From Cristatella mucedo (taxonomy: Eukaryota > Bryozoa > Phylactolaemata > Cristatellidae), in NCBI GenBank assembly GCA_009760855.2, contig WPIO01000143.1:285001-349000 (forward strand): a DNA stretch of 64,000 nt, written 5' to 3'. Numbering within the stretch: the first letter of the stretch is position 1; each line of letters opens with the position of its first letter. The notes beneath the pieces are model-generated. The model saw only the letters and a program-made list of their open reading frames with translations. It had not been told where the DNA came from and did not search any database. The translations under genes and the position numbers were made by a program. Shown one piece after another: positions 23,950 through 35,168 of this stretch.

Positions 23950-24705
23950 TTTATAGCCATCAGTAAGGGCTCGGTCTGCATATCACGTGCAGTCTCTGTA
24001 CAGAACCTTGGAGTCCTGTTCAAAAGTAACCTTTCATTAGACGACCACATCAGCTCCACAGTCAAGTCTGCCTACATAACATTGCTAATATTCGGGCTTG
24101 TTTAGACTGGGATACTACTAAATTGGTTCATGGATTTGTGACATCCCGTCTCGACTTCTGCAACTCACTGCTTGGTGGTCAATCGGCCTGTGCAAGCAGC
24201 GCTTACAATTGGTGCAAAACTCTGCAGCTAGCTCATCTATCATGAGCATCGCAATTGGCACATCACGCCACTTCTCGTCGACCTGCACTGGCTCCCAATC
24301 AAGCAGCACATTGACTTCAAGGCTCTGTCACTTACTTTTACGTACCTTCATTTTCTGGCTCCAGCCTACTTGTCAGGACTACTCCCCCACCAGGCGAAGA
24401 ATCGCACAACCGTTGTTCTGACTCGAATGGTTTAACCATACCTCGTACGAACCTCAAAACCGTTGGAGACCGTGCCTTTAGTTCCTATGCTCCCAAAGCC
24501 AGGAACTCACTACCGATGCACGTCACAACGTCCCCTGACATAAAGACATTTAAAAAGAAGCTTAAACCGCACCTGTTTTTTTACAGCATTTGGTGGGTCT
24601 CTGTAATCCATCCTTCGTGTGCATGTACTTACAATATGCCTGCTGCTGGAAGATGTTACCACCAAATACTTGGAAATGCTTTATATGCAACACCTGTTAA
24701 GTGCC

Positions 24706-24789
<84 letters not shown>

Positions 24790-24830
24790 ACTCTCTAGGC
24801 TCTATACAAAGTATTATTACTATAGGACAA
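23950..24830 (+). mobile_element. LINE family A 3' part, tail expanded by GA repeat
   Basis: Frames read NLGVLFKSNLSLDDHISSTV and, near the end, IKTFKKKLKPHLF, which is the post-RT region of an L2/CR1-like LINE. The tail begins AAGTGCCTAGAGAGAG, runs through about 40 GA units (24,707-24,785), then resumes TTTGACTCTCTAGGCTCTAT and ends in ATTATTAC. Many stops; inactive. Confidence 0.8.
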
Positions 24831-25680
24831 TCCAAGAATGTGGCTGGACTAGAAGGCTTCGCTCTTCTAATGTGGTGCTGTTCTGCAACCACCATGATGT
24901 GCTCAGAATTTAGGTGTCTTTAACAGCTGCCTAAATTTTAAACACTTCGCTAAGACGACTGCTTCCATAGCTAGCCATCATGTCCAATCCTCACATCCAA
25001 GATTAGGAACTGTCTTTCACGGTGGCTTAAAAAAAATTAACTAGCCTGCTATGTTATCAAAAAGCTACTATGCTGCTGCAGCTGGTGATGAATATATCTG
25101 TACGGCTAGTTTACAAATTCCAGAGGCTTGACCATGTGTCCTTTTCTGAAAGACCTTGGATGGCAGCCTGTTGATCGATGGATACAGTGCAAAGTTCTTA
25201 CACTGACGCACAAGGCCCCCACGGCTTGGCTCCTTCATATGTAGCTGAACTGTTGCGCCAGTTTCTGCCTCATCGTACCCTCAGGTCCTGTATGAACAAT
25301 AAATTAGCTGTTCCATTCCTCCACTTAAAATGACCGTTTGCGAATAAGCTTTTGCTCTGCAAGTCCTAGACTGTGGAGCTCACACGATTCTTATGCAACG
25401 ACAACTACTTTCCTGCTGCTGACTACGGCTCATCCTTTCCTGCAGTCCCAAGCTGCTACTTCCATGCTACTCACTACCTCAATTGCTCTCCTGACTCTTA
25501 GGCTTTCCACTTTCTCTTTGTTGCGTGAGATGAAAGTCTGTTGTCTACCGAATGCATACCGAAAGCCGCTTAGGCTGCGAGCGGGCTATACAAAACTCCT
25601 GCGAAACACCCACACAAGTTTTTGTGGCTTCGTGGAGTTCCAGTTACAGACAGAGATACATTACATTACATTGCATTTCA
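24831..25680 (+). mobile_element. LINE family B, degraded copy
   Basis: It parallels the copy at 30,540-31,800: VAGLEGFALL near 24,843 versus VAGLKGFAVL. It also shares ACAATAAATTAGCTGTTCC, the CTTTCTCTTTGTTGCGTGAG segment and a tail CAGAGATACATTACATTACA. It is broken by many stops. Confidence 0.75.
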
Positions 25681-25789
25681 AAATAGCAAGGAGTTTTTTA
25701 GAGTCGAAAGTTTGCAAGATATCACACAGCGAATACGATCACGGCTCTAAGAAGCTTGCTTTGGCAGCTTCATTTTGGGCGCTTTAAAA

Positions 25790-27124
25790 CAAATATTTTT
25801 TTTTTAGGAATTTGAATGTTTATTATTCTATCTCGACCTTTCTTGAAGGGTTGATAATGTGACCTTTTGGCTGTGAATTATTCAACAACTTCACAAAGGA
25901 TCATTCAATCGAGTCAGTGCCTCATGGCGGTGCCCTGCTGTAGTTTGGCTGTGTCCAAGATCCTGGCTGCAGTATTGTCAAGTCCCCTTCCTGTGTAGCA
26001 CGTGCGCCTGTTATTATAAGCATTGTACGCCTGGACTATCACCCTTCCGACCCTAGATACGAGAGCACCATCCGGCTAACGTATAGCCTGTGAGTAGGTG
26101 AGGTCCGGCGGAAATAGGCAACCCCTCACCCGTCTCGGTTACATTCCTAACTCATCTGGGGTAGAGGCATTATCGTGGCACTGAAGATTTTGAGAACCTT
26201 TCAGACACACGTAACCGTACGCCGAGTTCTTAAATCAGAAGGTAACATTATCAAGCATTGGAGCAAGAGAATTAGATAAAACTGTTATGTTCAGTTGCAG
26301 CACTGACGGTGGTGGGTCCCGAGAAAGGCCTTGCATCAGCCGTAAACAGCGCCAAGCCTAGCAAATGCCCTTCAATTTGGGCCGAGTCCACACGGGAGGC
26401 TTGCTGCAGTGCAGCGGCAATCCAGTTCGTGCACTCACCTTGATCCTGACGAGGTGTACAGATGACAGCAACCATCTTCACCGTGTTCTTGTTTTACACA
26501 GCCAAGATCAGATGTGAAGTTGATCTCTCATGCTTGCAGCTTCTACTTGCATCGATTATCAAACATCTGAATCAGCTGCATGACATGCATCTCAGCATTG
26601 CAATCGGTCAAGTGGCTACTTTCACTAGTATGTTGCTGAGTAAGCACAGTATACTGAGCCAATAGTCAAGATGCCGTTTAATAAAAAATACCACTGCAAC
26701 TATGAATTTCACCGAAAGTTGGCATTTAAGACTTAAAACGGAATAGTGATTCCAAAACCTCACGATAGTATAAACATTACGTATGACACAGCAGCAGAAG
26801 CAATCTGCAACAAGCTAGTTCATTGCGTTAGCAAGGCATGTCAATGCTCAGTGCCACCTTTTTGACTTTACTTAGATGCCCACCAGCACCAGGAAGACAC
26901 AGCATATGCGCAAGGCGCAGCGTGCACATTTTGCACGTGTGTGAAAAATGCCCGCACACGTGCAAAGGCTGGCGGACTCGGTGATTAGACCGGAGGTGGG
27001 CCGGGGAATGCGATCGGCTGATATGTAGTTGTAGGTAAACAAAGCTGCAGATCAAGGCGTGAGCAGATGTCCGAATGCTGAAATGGAAATTTGCTGCTCA
27101 GCAGGTGTGTGCAAGTTAGCACGT

Positions 27125-27130
<6 letters not shown>
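25790..27130. other. DCTN5 / membrane-protein gene spacer
   Basis: No gene, RNA or repeat recognised. AT-rich patches occur at 25,795-25,850 and 26,660-26,790. Confidence 0.4.
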
Positions 27131-27182
<52 letters not shown>

Positions 27183-27185
27183 GAG

Positions 27186-27220
<35 letters not shown>
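27131..27220 (+). repeat. (GA)n microsatellite
   Basis: About 40 GA units with a GTAGAGGTA interruption. Confidence 0.95.
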
Positions 27221-27222
<2 letters not shown>

Positions 27223-27400
27223 AGCTGGCTGGAGAGTGCCAGCAAAGCTGGTCCGGCGACGTTACTCATCAGCTTCTGGGGCAAGCCAGTCGCTGTCACC
27301 AGACGGTGGTGATGCCACTCTTTATGCAGAACGGTTAGACTGGGTGGACATTATTGTAGGCTGTCGACGACTGCCCCGACTGTCTCCCTTGACAAAGCGT

Positions 27401-27455
27401 AGATCGATAAAGTGTGGATCGACGACGCGTAGATCGACAGAGCGCGAATCGACTG
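27401..27455 (+). repeat. 15-bp tandem repeat, ~3.5 diverged copies
   Basis: Units begin GATCGA(T/C) every 15 bp (GATCGATAAAGTGTG, GATCGACGACGCGTA, GATCGACAGAGCGCG). Nothing else is recognised in 27,220-27,930. Confidence 0.7.
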
Positions 27456-27934
27456 CCTGCCTGCCTGACTCGCTTGACAAGTCGCACGTATCGAGGCGGC
27501 TGCTAGCACATCGAGTGCAGCATCGCTCCGCCGGCATACTAATGAACGTAAGAAAAAAGCAGCAACTGCAGATATAGCGAAAAACGAGCGGTCAAGCTGG
27601 CCAATGGGCGTCTGCAGGCGCAGAGTTAAGTATAAGCAGTAGAGGGAGCCATGAGGCACCCTAAAATAAAACTAAAACTAGGTTGACATAAAAAAAAATT
27701 GCAAGTAAATCTGCACGTCCACTGGTCTAAAGGGGGTGGGTGGGAGTAGAGGTGGCCGACACCAGTTGGCTCCAGCCATGATACCGACCAAAGAAACTCT
27801 CACGGACAGAACTCCGAAGAAGTCCGACTAAACTCCGAAAACTAAAACTCTCCGAAACGTCCCTCGATTATGATAGCTCACATTGGCCACTGATAGCGAA
27901 GCAAAGATGGAACATGGACAGTTTTCGATATGCG

Positions 27935-28093
27935 CAGGCTGATAGCCCAGGAAGTAAGACACTTGACTCTTCACGACCGAAGTCGAGAGTTCAAATCCTT
28001 CAATGGGCAAACCTTTATTGCCAAGTGCAAGCAGTGGTGACAGCCGTTCGGGCTCTTCGGCTGCTGTAAAAAGTGATGCTGTTAAATCAGCCA
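27935..28093 (+). mobile_element. SINE family 1
   Basis: The copy has a tRNA-like head with GAGTTCAAATCC. The body AATGGGCAAACC.TTTATTGCCAAGTGCAAGC and GTGGTGACAGCCG follows, then GGCTCTTCGG and the end TGTTAAATCAGC. It lies 0.7 kb downstream of the stop codon of the minus-strand membrane-protein gene and supplies an AATAAA on that strand. Confidence 0.85.
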
Positions 28094-28760
28094 CCATCAT
28101 TATTACAGGCACTATGGTATACACGATGATACTTTCACGGGAACACGGCAGCGAGTGTCTCGATCGAGTGGACCGGATACACGACTTCCCAATCTGGCCA
28201 GCTGGGCTTGGGATGAGTGTACCTCTCCATCCGAGACTCGTGGCTGGTCGTCGGCAAGTTATTCCACAGGGCCATAAGCTGCTGGACTCTGGGTAGCTAT
28301 TCAGCCTGAGCAGCCTATGGTGCCAACCACACTATACTATGCCCTCTTGCTGTGGCGGTAAACTCGATGCGTGCTCGACTGTTACAGGAAAAGCTCACGA
28401 TCGATTGATTGATTGGGCACCACTCCTTCAGAATAGATATGGTACACTCATTTCCTTCTTGCATGCAGGCATAATCAAAACTACTATCAATGTGTACTTC
28501 AACAGGAGGAAAGACTTCTTTACGACTAGCCCACATGCTTTGTACAAGGTTTGTCCAGAGTTACCAATAGGGGTCTCAAGCTGCTGCCGAAGAATGCTTA
28601 AGAACGCTCGCTCCATTAAATGCTCAAAAACGATTACAAGCCAATGATTGGAAGTCGTGGTAATCGCATAATCGAAAAGCAACGAGCGATCGCAGAAAGC
28701 AACGATCGATCGCAGTGAGGGTCTAGAACGCACGACACTCATTCACGACACTCAACGTGC

Positions 28761-29420
28761 TCATCCTGCGACAGTGAGGACACGCCCCGCTAGTCGCTCT
28801 GCACCGGCGTCAGCACCTGGCACTAGCTCGCACAGCCCACCCGTGCACGCCTGGAGTTGCGAGCTCCGAATCACCTCAATGCTGCTGCTGCTGCCGCTGC
28901 TCCTCGGCTGCGACTGGACGCCGCCGGCGACAGCAAAGTCCGTGCAGCGGCTGCCGGAAACGACTGCTTCGTCGAACGAGCCAGCAGTGACGAAGACCGG
29001 AAGCGATGAAGACGAGGGCGGCGGCGCATTCGGAAAACCGGCAGCGTGCACCGGCGGAGCGCTCGGAGTAGGTGGCGCCGTCACGAGCTTGCCCGGTACC
29101 GTGGCGACGGAGCCCGAAGCCGGCGGCGGCGCAGCAGCAGCAGTGCAGGCGTAGCCGGGTGGCTTGCACCGACGATGCGACGGCACGCTCGGTTCAAACC
29201 CAGCTGGCGGTGGCTGCCGCCGCAGGCCGAGACCTCCGTCCAGCGTGACCAGCCGGGCATCGACCTCGTCCGACGCTGCAACCAGCCGCTGCGACGCCGC
29301 CGCCGGCGGAGCGTAGCGCTGCAGCGGCTGCTGCTGCTTCTCCAGCGCCGACTGGCGTTCGGCTTCTCGTACCGCCTCCAGGTAGTCAGGCGGCATGTCG
29401 GCGGGGCCGACGCAGTAGCC
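28761..29420 (-). CDS. LDLR-A single-pass membrane protein, exon 6 (cytoplasmic tail)
   Basis: This exon encodes residues 208-426 and the TGA stop (28763-28761). The acceptor is CTTCGTTCAG|GGC and the phase is 0. Residues 216-227 (MPPDYLEAVREA) hold a PPxY motif, PPDY at 217-220, and a second one, PPGY, lies at 294-297. Such motifs bind WW domains of NEDD4-family E3 ligases. The rest is low-complexity, rich in Ala, Pro, Ser and Gln, as in intracellular tails of this type, with a serine-rich patch (SSGSSSSIEV) near the end. The role as a ligase adaptor controlling receptor or transporter turnover is inferred from family resemblance only. Confidence 0.78.
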   Translation of the reverse strand, partial: GYCVGPADMPPDYLEAVREAERQSALEKQQQPLQRYAPPAAASQRLVAASDEVDARLVTLDGGLGLRRQPPPAGFEPSVPSHRRCKPPGYACTAAAAPPPASGSVATVPGKLVTAPPTPSAPPVHAAGFPNAPPPSSSSLPVFVTAGSFDEAVVSGSRCTDFAVAGGVQSQPRSSGSSSSIEVIRSSQLQACTGGLCELVPGADAGAERLAGRVLTVAG

Positions 29421-30535
29421 CTGAACGAAGACGCACGAGCATTACGATGCTTTGTTTGTAGGCCTAGAGAGAAATATTGATGGCAGAGCCACGAGAACGA
29501 GAGATGTAGCCCAAGCACGCCAGTACGAAAGCCGGAGGAGAGAAAAACGGGACTGCGACAAAAAAAGTGCGCACCTCCGTCGCTGCCGCCGCCGCCATTA
29601 AGGCGGCCACACAGGTGCTGAGCAGCCGCCGGCCGAGCGCGTCTTTGGATGAACTAGGCCCACCCGGATGCCGGATCATAAATGCACTTGTCAGCGAGTG
29701 GCAAGTGGCGCCAAAACCGACGTCGAGACTATAGCAGCCAAAGAGCGAGCGAGCAGAGCTCGCTGTCACTGATGCTGTCACTGTCACGGTGTTGCTGTCA
29801 CTTGCAGTCACTGCTGCCAGCTTTCGGGCAGCAGTGCTGCAAGCGCTTGCAGGCATGGCAGCAGTGACTCGAAACTGCACGGCAAACGCCAGGAAGTCCC
29901 ACTTGGCCGACGATAACAGGCACTCACTCGTCCGTCGATACGATATCAACTTGCAGCAGAAGGGCTCGGGCAGAAGGTCAAGGTTAATGCCAGTCACTGC
30001 ACAATCCGGCCCCTCGATCAGCCAGCCATGTGTGCCTTGTATCTTCTTTGCGCTCAAGCAGACGACAAGCCGAAAGGTTCGAGCGCATGCACACTCAGCT
30101 TGCTCGAACCAGTGTTACTTCTAGCAGTAGGTCTGATTAGTAGTTCACCAGTGGCAGTCTGATTGCAGAAACTCTTTCCCACATTCTCACCAGCTTGAAG
30201 ACATAGTCCTAATGACTTTGTGAAGTTACAGACGGAGATACATTACCTTACATTAGGAGGACAGCAGCCACACAACGATAAGAGGGAGAGCGAACCCCAA
30301 GGAGAGAGAGGCCTTCCTAAGCCGAATACACGCCGATTGAGCGATTGAGAGCTCCTACTTTCCCGACAAGTCTGACGGCCGGCCAGAACCAGCTAACTGA
30401 GCGTGAACGCTGTGTGCTTTGGGCGTGAGTGCTGTGCTCTGGATGCAGTGCAAAATAATTAAGAACGGCATGCAAAAGTCATAACATCACAAACATGTCA
30501 CAACATCACAACAGCCTCGTATTAACATTAATACG
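29421..30535. other. Intron 5 segment next to exon 6
   Basis: A minus-strand frame of 197 codons (30057-29464) crosses this stretch but shows no known domain, and it abuts exon 6 with no splice evidence for joining. Bases 30,195-30,250 carry a family B tail (GTTACAGACGGAGATACATT). No gene called. Confidence 0.4.
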
Positions 30536-30539
30536 AAGT

Positions 30540-31805
30540 TCTGGTTGAACGATTGAGAACAACGATCGGTCTGGCAGACGAAGCACTGGCGTGGTTTAAA
30601 TCCTACTTGTCTGATCGTGTTCAATCCGTATCGTGTGTGGGGGTCAGGTCTCAGACATGAGAGGGGTCACCTGTGTAGTCCCTCAAGGGTCTGTACTTGG
30701 TCCCTTGCTGTTCTCCATTTATACACAACCTCTGGGAAAAGTGATTAAGGCCCATGGACTAGGACATCACTTCTATGCTGACGATACTCAGTTGTATTTG
30801 TCATTTAAACCGTCGGAATCTGCTGCAGCAACTGAGAAACTGAATGCTTGCCTTGCCGATATTCGATCCTGGATGTCGGAAAACTTCCTGAAATTAAATG
30901 ACGATAAAACCGAACTGCTGCTCATACGACACCCTAAGCGTGTGGCTGGATTAAAAGGCTTTGCTGTTCTAATAGGTGATGCTATTGTGCGACCTTCACC
31001 ACGTGCTCGTAATCTAGGTGTCGTGTTCGACAGCTGCCTCAATTTCAAAAGCTTCATTCAGAAGACTGCCTCTAGAGCTAGCCATCACATCCGATCCCTA
31101 TCCAATATTAGAAGCTGTCTCCCACAGTAGCTTGTAAAAAATTTAACTGGCTCTTTAGTTCTGTCTCGGCTTGATTATTGTAATTCCGTCTTTGCTGGGC
31201 TCCCAAAGAAAGCTATTGTGCCACTACAGCGGACTATGAATATGGCTGCAAGGCTGGTCTTTAAGTCCCAGCAGTTTGAGCACGTCACCTTTGCTGAAAG
31301 AGCTAGGATGGTTGCCGGCTGAGCAAAGGATACGGAGCAAAGTTCTTACGCTGACCCACAAGGCCTGCCCCGGCTTGGCTCCTTCGTACCTAGCTGGACT
31401 ACTACATCAGGTTCAGCCTGTTCGTGCCCTGGAGTCCTGTGTGGACAATAAATTAGCTGTCCCATTCCTCCGCTTAAAGACAGTTGGCGACAGAAGCTTT
31501 AGCTCTGCAGGTCCTAGACTGTGGAACTCGCTTCCAAAATTCTTACCTAACGACATCTACTCTCCAACTGCCGACTATGGCACATCTTTTTCAGCGGTCC
31601 TGAACTGCTACTTCTATGCTACTCACTACCTCAACTGCTCTCCTAACTCTGCTATGCTTCCCACTTTCTCTTTGTTGCGTGAGACAAAGTCTGTTGGCTA
31701 CCGAATGCGTACCGAAAGCCGCTTAGGCTGTGAGTGCGCTATACAAAACTCTCCTGCGTAACACCCACATGGTCTTTATGACTTTGTGGAGTTACTGACG
31801 AAGAT
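30540..31805 (+). mobile_element. LINE family B with reverse-transcriptase domain
   Basis: Frames give FKSYLSDRVQSVS, then a 165-codon open stretch (30,633-31,130). That stretch contains VVPQGSVLGPLLFSIYTQPL and FYADDTQLYLSF (the catalytic YADD), then MSENFLKLNDDKTELLLIRH, as in the L2/CR1 clade. The C-terminal part ends with RLWNSLPKFLPNDIYSPTAD. The tail runs through ATGGTCTTTATGACTTTGTG to GTTACTGACGAAGATACA. Frame breaks and the missing 5' half make it inactive. It lies in the intron between exons 5 and 6 of the membrane-protein gene, antisense to it. Confidence 0.9.
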
Positions 31806-31811
31806 ACAATA

Positions 31812-32165
31812 CTGTATTTGATAAAGTGCCCCAAAGAACTGAATCTCTTTCTAGGCGCTTTACATTTGCTGCAAATGAAGCACGATCGAATGACTGGTGG
31901 CAGCATGCTCAATAAACAACACGAGTAACACGGTTAGGGCTGGGTGACATGCACAGGGTCAGCATGCAAAGTATGATTAGTGGCAGCATGCACCCACTAA
32001 ATGCTGTGTGACATATGCGGTGTGTTTGTAGTTTCTTTTTAAATGCAGCAGCGTAAGTGAAAGTAAGACAAGAAGCCAGCGGGTTCAACAGCTTAAAAGA
32101 GCAGCTACCAAACCGTGTGGGGGCAGGCAATACAGGACTGCCCGCCCGCACCCCAGTGGCTCAAA
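31812..32165 (-). mobile_element. LINE family A 3' end, inverted
   Basis: The tail in forward reading is GATAAAGTGCCCCAAAGAAC..CTTTCTAGGCGCTTTACATT. The minus strand encodes FKLLNPLASCLTFTYAAAFK and KKLQTHRICHTAF, the family A C-terminus. It directly abuts the 3' end of the family B element, tail to tail. Confidence 0.8.
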
Positions 32166-32474
32166 TCTACCTCGACCTGACTGGGTCGTGAAGTGTGAGC
32201 TGATCTCCTGGGAGCCCAGCATACCGCGGCACTCGGCACCAGTGATCCATTATTTCCAGTTAACCTCCTTTCACAGCGGCATCTTGGTTTGGCCGCCTAA
32301 GTGAAACGATCGCCGGGCCTGCAAACCCGATGAGCTGGGTAAGCTCAAGAGGGGTCTTGCTCAGGTCAAGAGCCGGGTCAGACGTTGGCAGCAGCAGCAG
32401 TCAAAGATCTCTCCTTTGCAAACACGTGTCCTAGCAAACTGTAGTTAACTCTTGGTCAGTTTAATTTTTTCGGA

Positions 32475-32550
32475 ATCGTAAAGCGCCTGGATGGAGGTCC
32501 TGGTTCTTTCAGGATGCTATGCAAAAGTACTATTACAGTTATCATTAGTT
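32475..32550 (+). mobile_element. Diverged LINE tail
   Basis: GTAAAGCGCCTGGATGG, GGTTCTTTCAGGATGCTATG and a following TATTACAGTTATCATTAG resemble the family A tail but with many changes. Confidence 0.5.
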
Positions 32551-32835
32551 TATTTCGGAAGCCATCCGCTATTTGTCATGAAACGATAGGCAGCATGGAT
32601 GTGGCAAAGGTATTGAGAAAATGAGAATAAGCCGCTAGTTCAACACGATCTGTCAATTAAGCCTTAAGCCGGTGCAAAGACTAACCTAAGGCCACATTGA
32701 AGGCTCGCTATGTAGAGATTCTGCTGACCTTTTTTGCACCGACAATCAGTGCAATGAGATGATTGCTGCAGCACCGTTGCAGCATCAGCAGCCAGTTGGC
32801 TTCTGGAGAGACCCGTTTCGACATGGGACATCCGG

Positions 32836-32866
32836 CATGGATGGATGGATGGATGGATGGATGGAT
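32836..32866 (+). repeat. (GGAT)n microsatellite
   Basis: About seven GGAT units. A similar run occurs at 47,150-47,176. Confidence 0.95.
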
Positions 32867-32953
32867 GATCGTTTCGTCACACGGATTCCGAGGATGCACT
32901 CAAAATATTTGATACACAAGTCCAAGCAGGCAATCTCTAATGCCCGCTCGGAC

Positions 32954-32994
32954 CGAGCCAGCGCTGCTGCACAGTGTGCAGCAGCGCTGGCTCG
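32954..32994. repeat. Perfect 20-bp inverted repeat, one-base centre
   Basis: The arms 32954-32973 (CGAGCCAGCGCTGCTGCACA) and 32975-32994 are exact reverse complements around a single G. Confidence 0.96.
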
Positions 32995-33633
32995 TGCATG
33001 CATCCGACCATTGGAGCTGATCCTCGCCAAGCTGGCTGGAAGCCGGCTCGGCGAGCAGGGGTGGGGAGAGGAGCAGGAGATGGCAGGGCCGCAGGGGCCT
33101 GGCGTGAGATCGATCAGGTGACCTACGAGCTATTCCCCCCCCCCCCCAACAGACAGACAGAGTTCGCCGGCTTGCCGAGCCATGCCCCAGCCAGCAGCAG
33201 CTGCAGCCACAGCCGGACTCGGGGAAGGGGCTGGGTGATCGGCCGTGGCCAGCAGCAGCAGCAGCCGAGGTCATTCATTAGTCATGCATTCATAGGCAAA
33301 TTCCGACGCACGGCGGCAGCAGCCACCACCGAAGCAACCGTCACCTGACAGCAGGCCGGGGATGGCCAGGAACTGACGGCAGGAAGGCTGCTCGGGCTGC
33401 TGCTGCTTCCTGTGCCGGGAGCCTCTCTGCAGAGAGATAGGAGCCTGCAAGGGGCTAGGGGGCTAGGGCAAGATATGCAGGTTGGACCCAGCTGGCTAGG
33501 CGCCTGCCAATGGGACAGGCAGGCAGGCATGCATGCTGGCAAGCAGGCAGGCAGGTCACTTCTGGAGCTCGAGGTCAGAGGGGCAGAGGTCGAGGCCAGA
33601 GAGGGCTAGGCAGGCAGGCCTATATCGTCTTAC

Positions 33634-33722
33634 CATGTTCGGGCAGCCGCCGGCAAATGGAGGAGCCTCGTGGCCGGTGGCCTCGTCGTAGGACGGCAGA
33701 TTTAGCTGCAGCGAGCGCAAGC
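33634..33722 (-). CDS. LDLR-A single-pass membrane protein, exon 5
   Basis: A short exon for residues 179-207, LRSLQLNLPSYDEATGHEA followed by PPFAGGCPNM. The acceptor is CATTGTAG|GC and the donor ATG|GTAAGA. LPSYDEA at 186-192 is a PY-type motif of the form seen in LDLRAD3 (PSYSEA) and related adaptors. Frame and phase fit both neighbours (phase 1 in, phase 0 out). A GA/GGGA tract begins about 40 bp upstream on the genomic plus side, so the acceptor is preceded by a very long pyrimidine tract on the sense strand. Confidence 0.8.
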
Positions 33723-33762
33723 CTACAATGAAAGGGCTCGAGCAGGCTCGAGCGCGGTGGGA

Positions 33763-33788
33763 GAGAGAGAGAGAGCAGATAGCAGAGA

Positions 33789-33842
<54 letters not shown>

Positions 33843-33914
33843 AGGGAGGGAGGGAGGGAGGGAGGGAGGGAGGGAGGGAGGGAGAGAGGGAGAGAGAGAG
33901 AGAGAGAGAGAGAG
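33763..33914 (+). repeat. (GA)n / (GGGA)n purine tract
   Basis: GA dimers flank about 11 GGGA tetramers (33,836-33,884). It lies just upstream of exon 5 of the minus-strand gene. Confidence 0.96.
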
Positions 33915-34269
33915 CTGGTGAACGATGCGGTGGCTCAGCCGACCGAATGGCAACGAGTGAGCACCCGATAAGCCGTTCCGTTCGTTCGTTCGGCAGCAGC
34001 CGCTGCCTCTCGGTCAGCGATGGCGATACATCGAGTGAGAGCGTAGCCCTCAAATGGACGCCGGCGGCAGCGGCAAGGAGTGAGAGCCCCGGCTCGCGCT
34101 GCCGCCCACGCAGGCACAGGAAAGCATGCTGGAGCGTAGGCCGGGCGTTCTGCGTGCCCCGAGCGAACTGAGAGGGACTGTGAAGCTTTGTCAAACCTCG
34201 TGCCTCCTCGAGGGGGGAGCCAGCAGGCAGAGAAGAAGGAAACTAAAAAGTTAACTTATATTTACTTCT

Positions 34270-34271
<2 letters not shown>

Positions 34272-34349
<78 letters not shown>
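34272..34349 (+). repeat. (AC)n microsatellite
   Basis: About 38 uninterrupted AC units. Confidence 0.97.
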
Positions 34350-34350
<1 letters not shown>

Positions 34351-34422
34351 TATATAATGGCCACCTATTACGCCCACTAGACGACCTTCGGAGAAGGGTA
34401 CTGACAGTAGCTAGTCACCCAA

Positions 34423-34548
<126 letters not shown>

Positions 34549-34565
34549 CTGGCCAGGTAAAAAAA

Positions 34566-34712
34566 AATACCAGCTGATTTAACAGCCTCTTTGGTGTAGC
34601 GACAGCAGCAACAATAAAGGAACGCCCATCGCAGGATTCGAACCACGACCTCGGGATCGAGGTCGTGAAAAGCAACGGCTTTACCTAGCCAGCCATGATG
34701 GCAGTTTATGAC
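34566..34712 (-). mobile_element. SINE family 1, inverted
   Basis: In forward reading it begins CCAGCTGATTTAACAGCCTC and includes GCAGGATTCGAACCACGACC, the complement of the B box. The internal GTGGTGACAGCC segment is shortened. Confidence 0.85.
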
Positions 34713-34867
34713 TGCTTTAGCTTGGGACAGTAGTGAAGACCACAAGAGCTGTATATCTGCACAGCGTTTCCAGAGAGGCACTACAGGCTTCTGAATATGG
34801 TGAACATTTTTTTTTGTTGAAAAATCGGTATAAAGAGGACAAAAAGTAAAGTAGAAGCAAAGGCTCG

Positions 34868-35088
34868 CTGACTTAACAGCCTCATTTGTATAGCGGCGGG
34901 AAAACCATAAGGGCTTCGGGGCCGTGATCTGATTGGCCATGACGCAGCAGCAGCAGTCTCTGCGCGACCGAGGTCGTCGTGGGTTCGAATCCTACGGTGG
35001 GCGACCCTTCATTGATTACTGCAAGCTGTGGTGAAAGCAGTTACGGCTCTTCTGCCTCTATACAAATGAGGAAATGTTAAATCAGCTA
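34868..35088 (+). mobile_element. Fold-back SINE family 1: inverted 3' fragment plus SINE
   Basis: An inverted 3' end (34868-34914, GCTGACTTAACAGCCTCATT..) precedes a plus-oriented SINE (about 34935-35088) with GGGTTCGAATCC and the end GAGGAAATGTTAAATCAGC. The two termini are therefore complementary. Confidence 0.8.
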
Positions 35089-35143
35089 ATATTTTTCTTC
35101 TATTGTAGTTAGCCGACAGTGCAGCAAGGCACCTGCAGTGAGT

Positions 35144-35168
35144 GCACTCTCTCTCTCTCTCTCTCTCT
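35144..35168 (+). repeat. (CT)n microsatellite
   Basis: About 12 CT units. DNA from 35,170 to 35,690 shows no other feature. Confidence 0.9.

Noticed and set aside
29464-30057. 197-codon minus-strand frame next to exon 6 as part of the membrane-protein gene
   Set aside because: The exon 5 donor and exon 6 acceptor join in phase without it, and it has no recognised motif.
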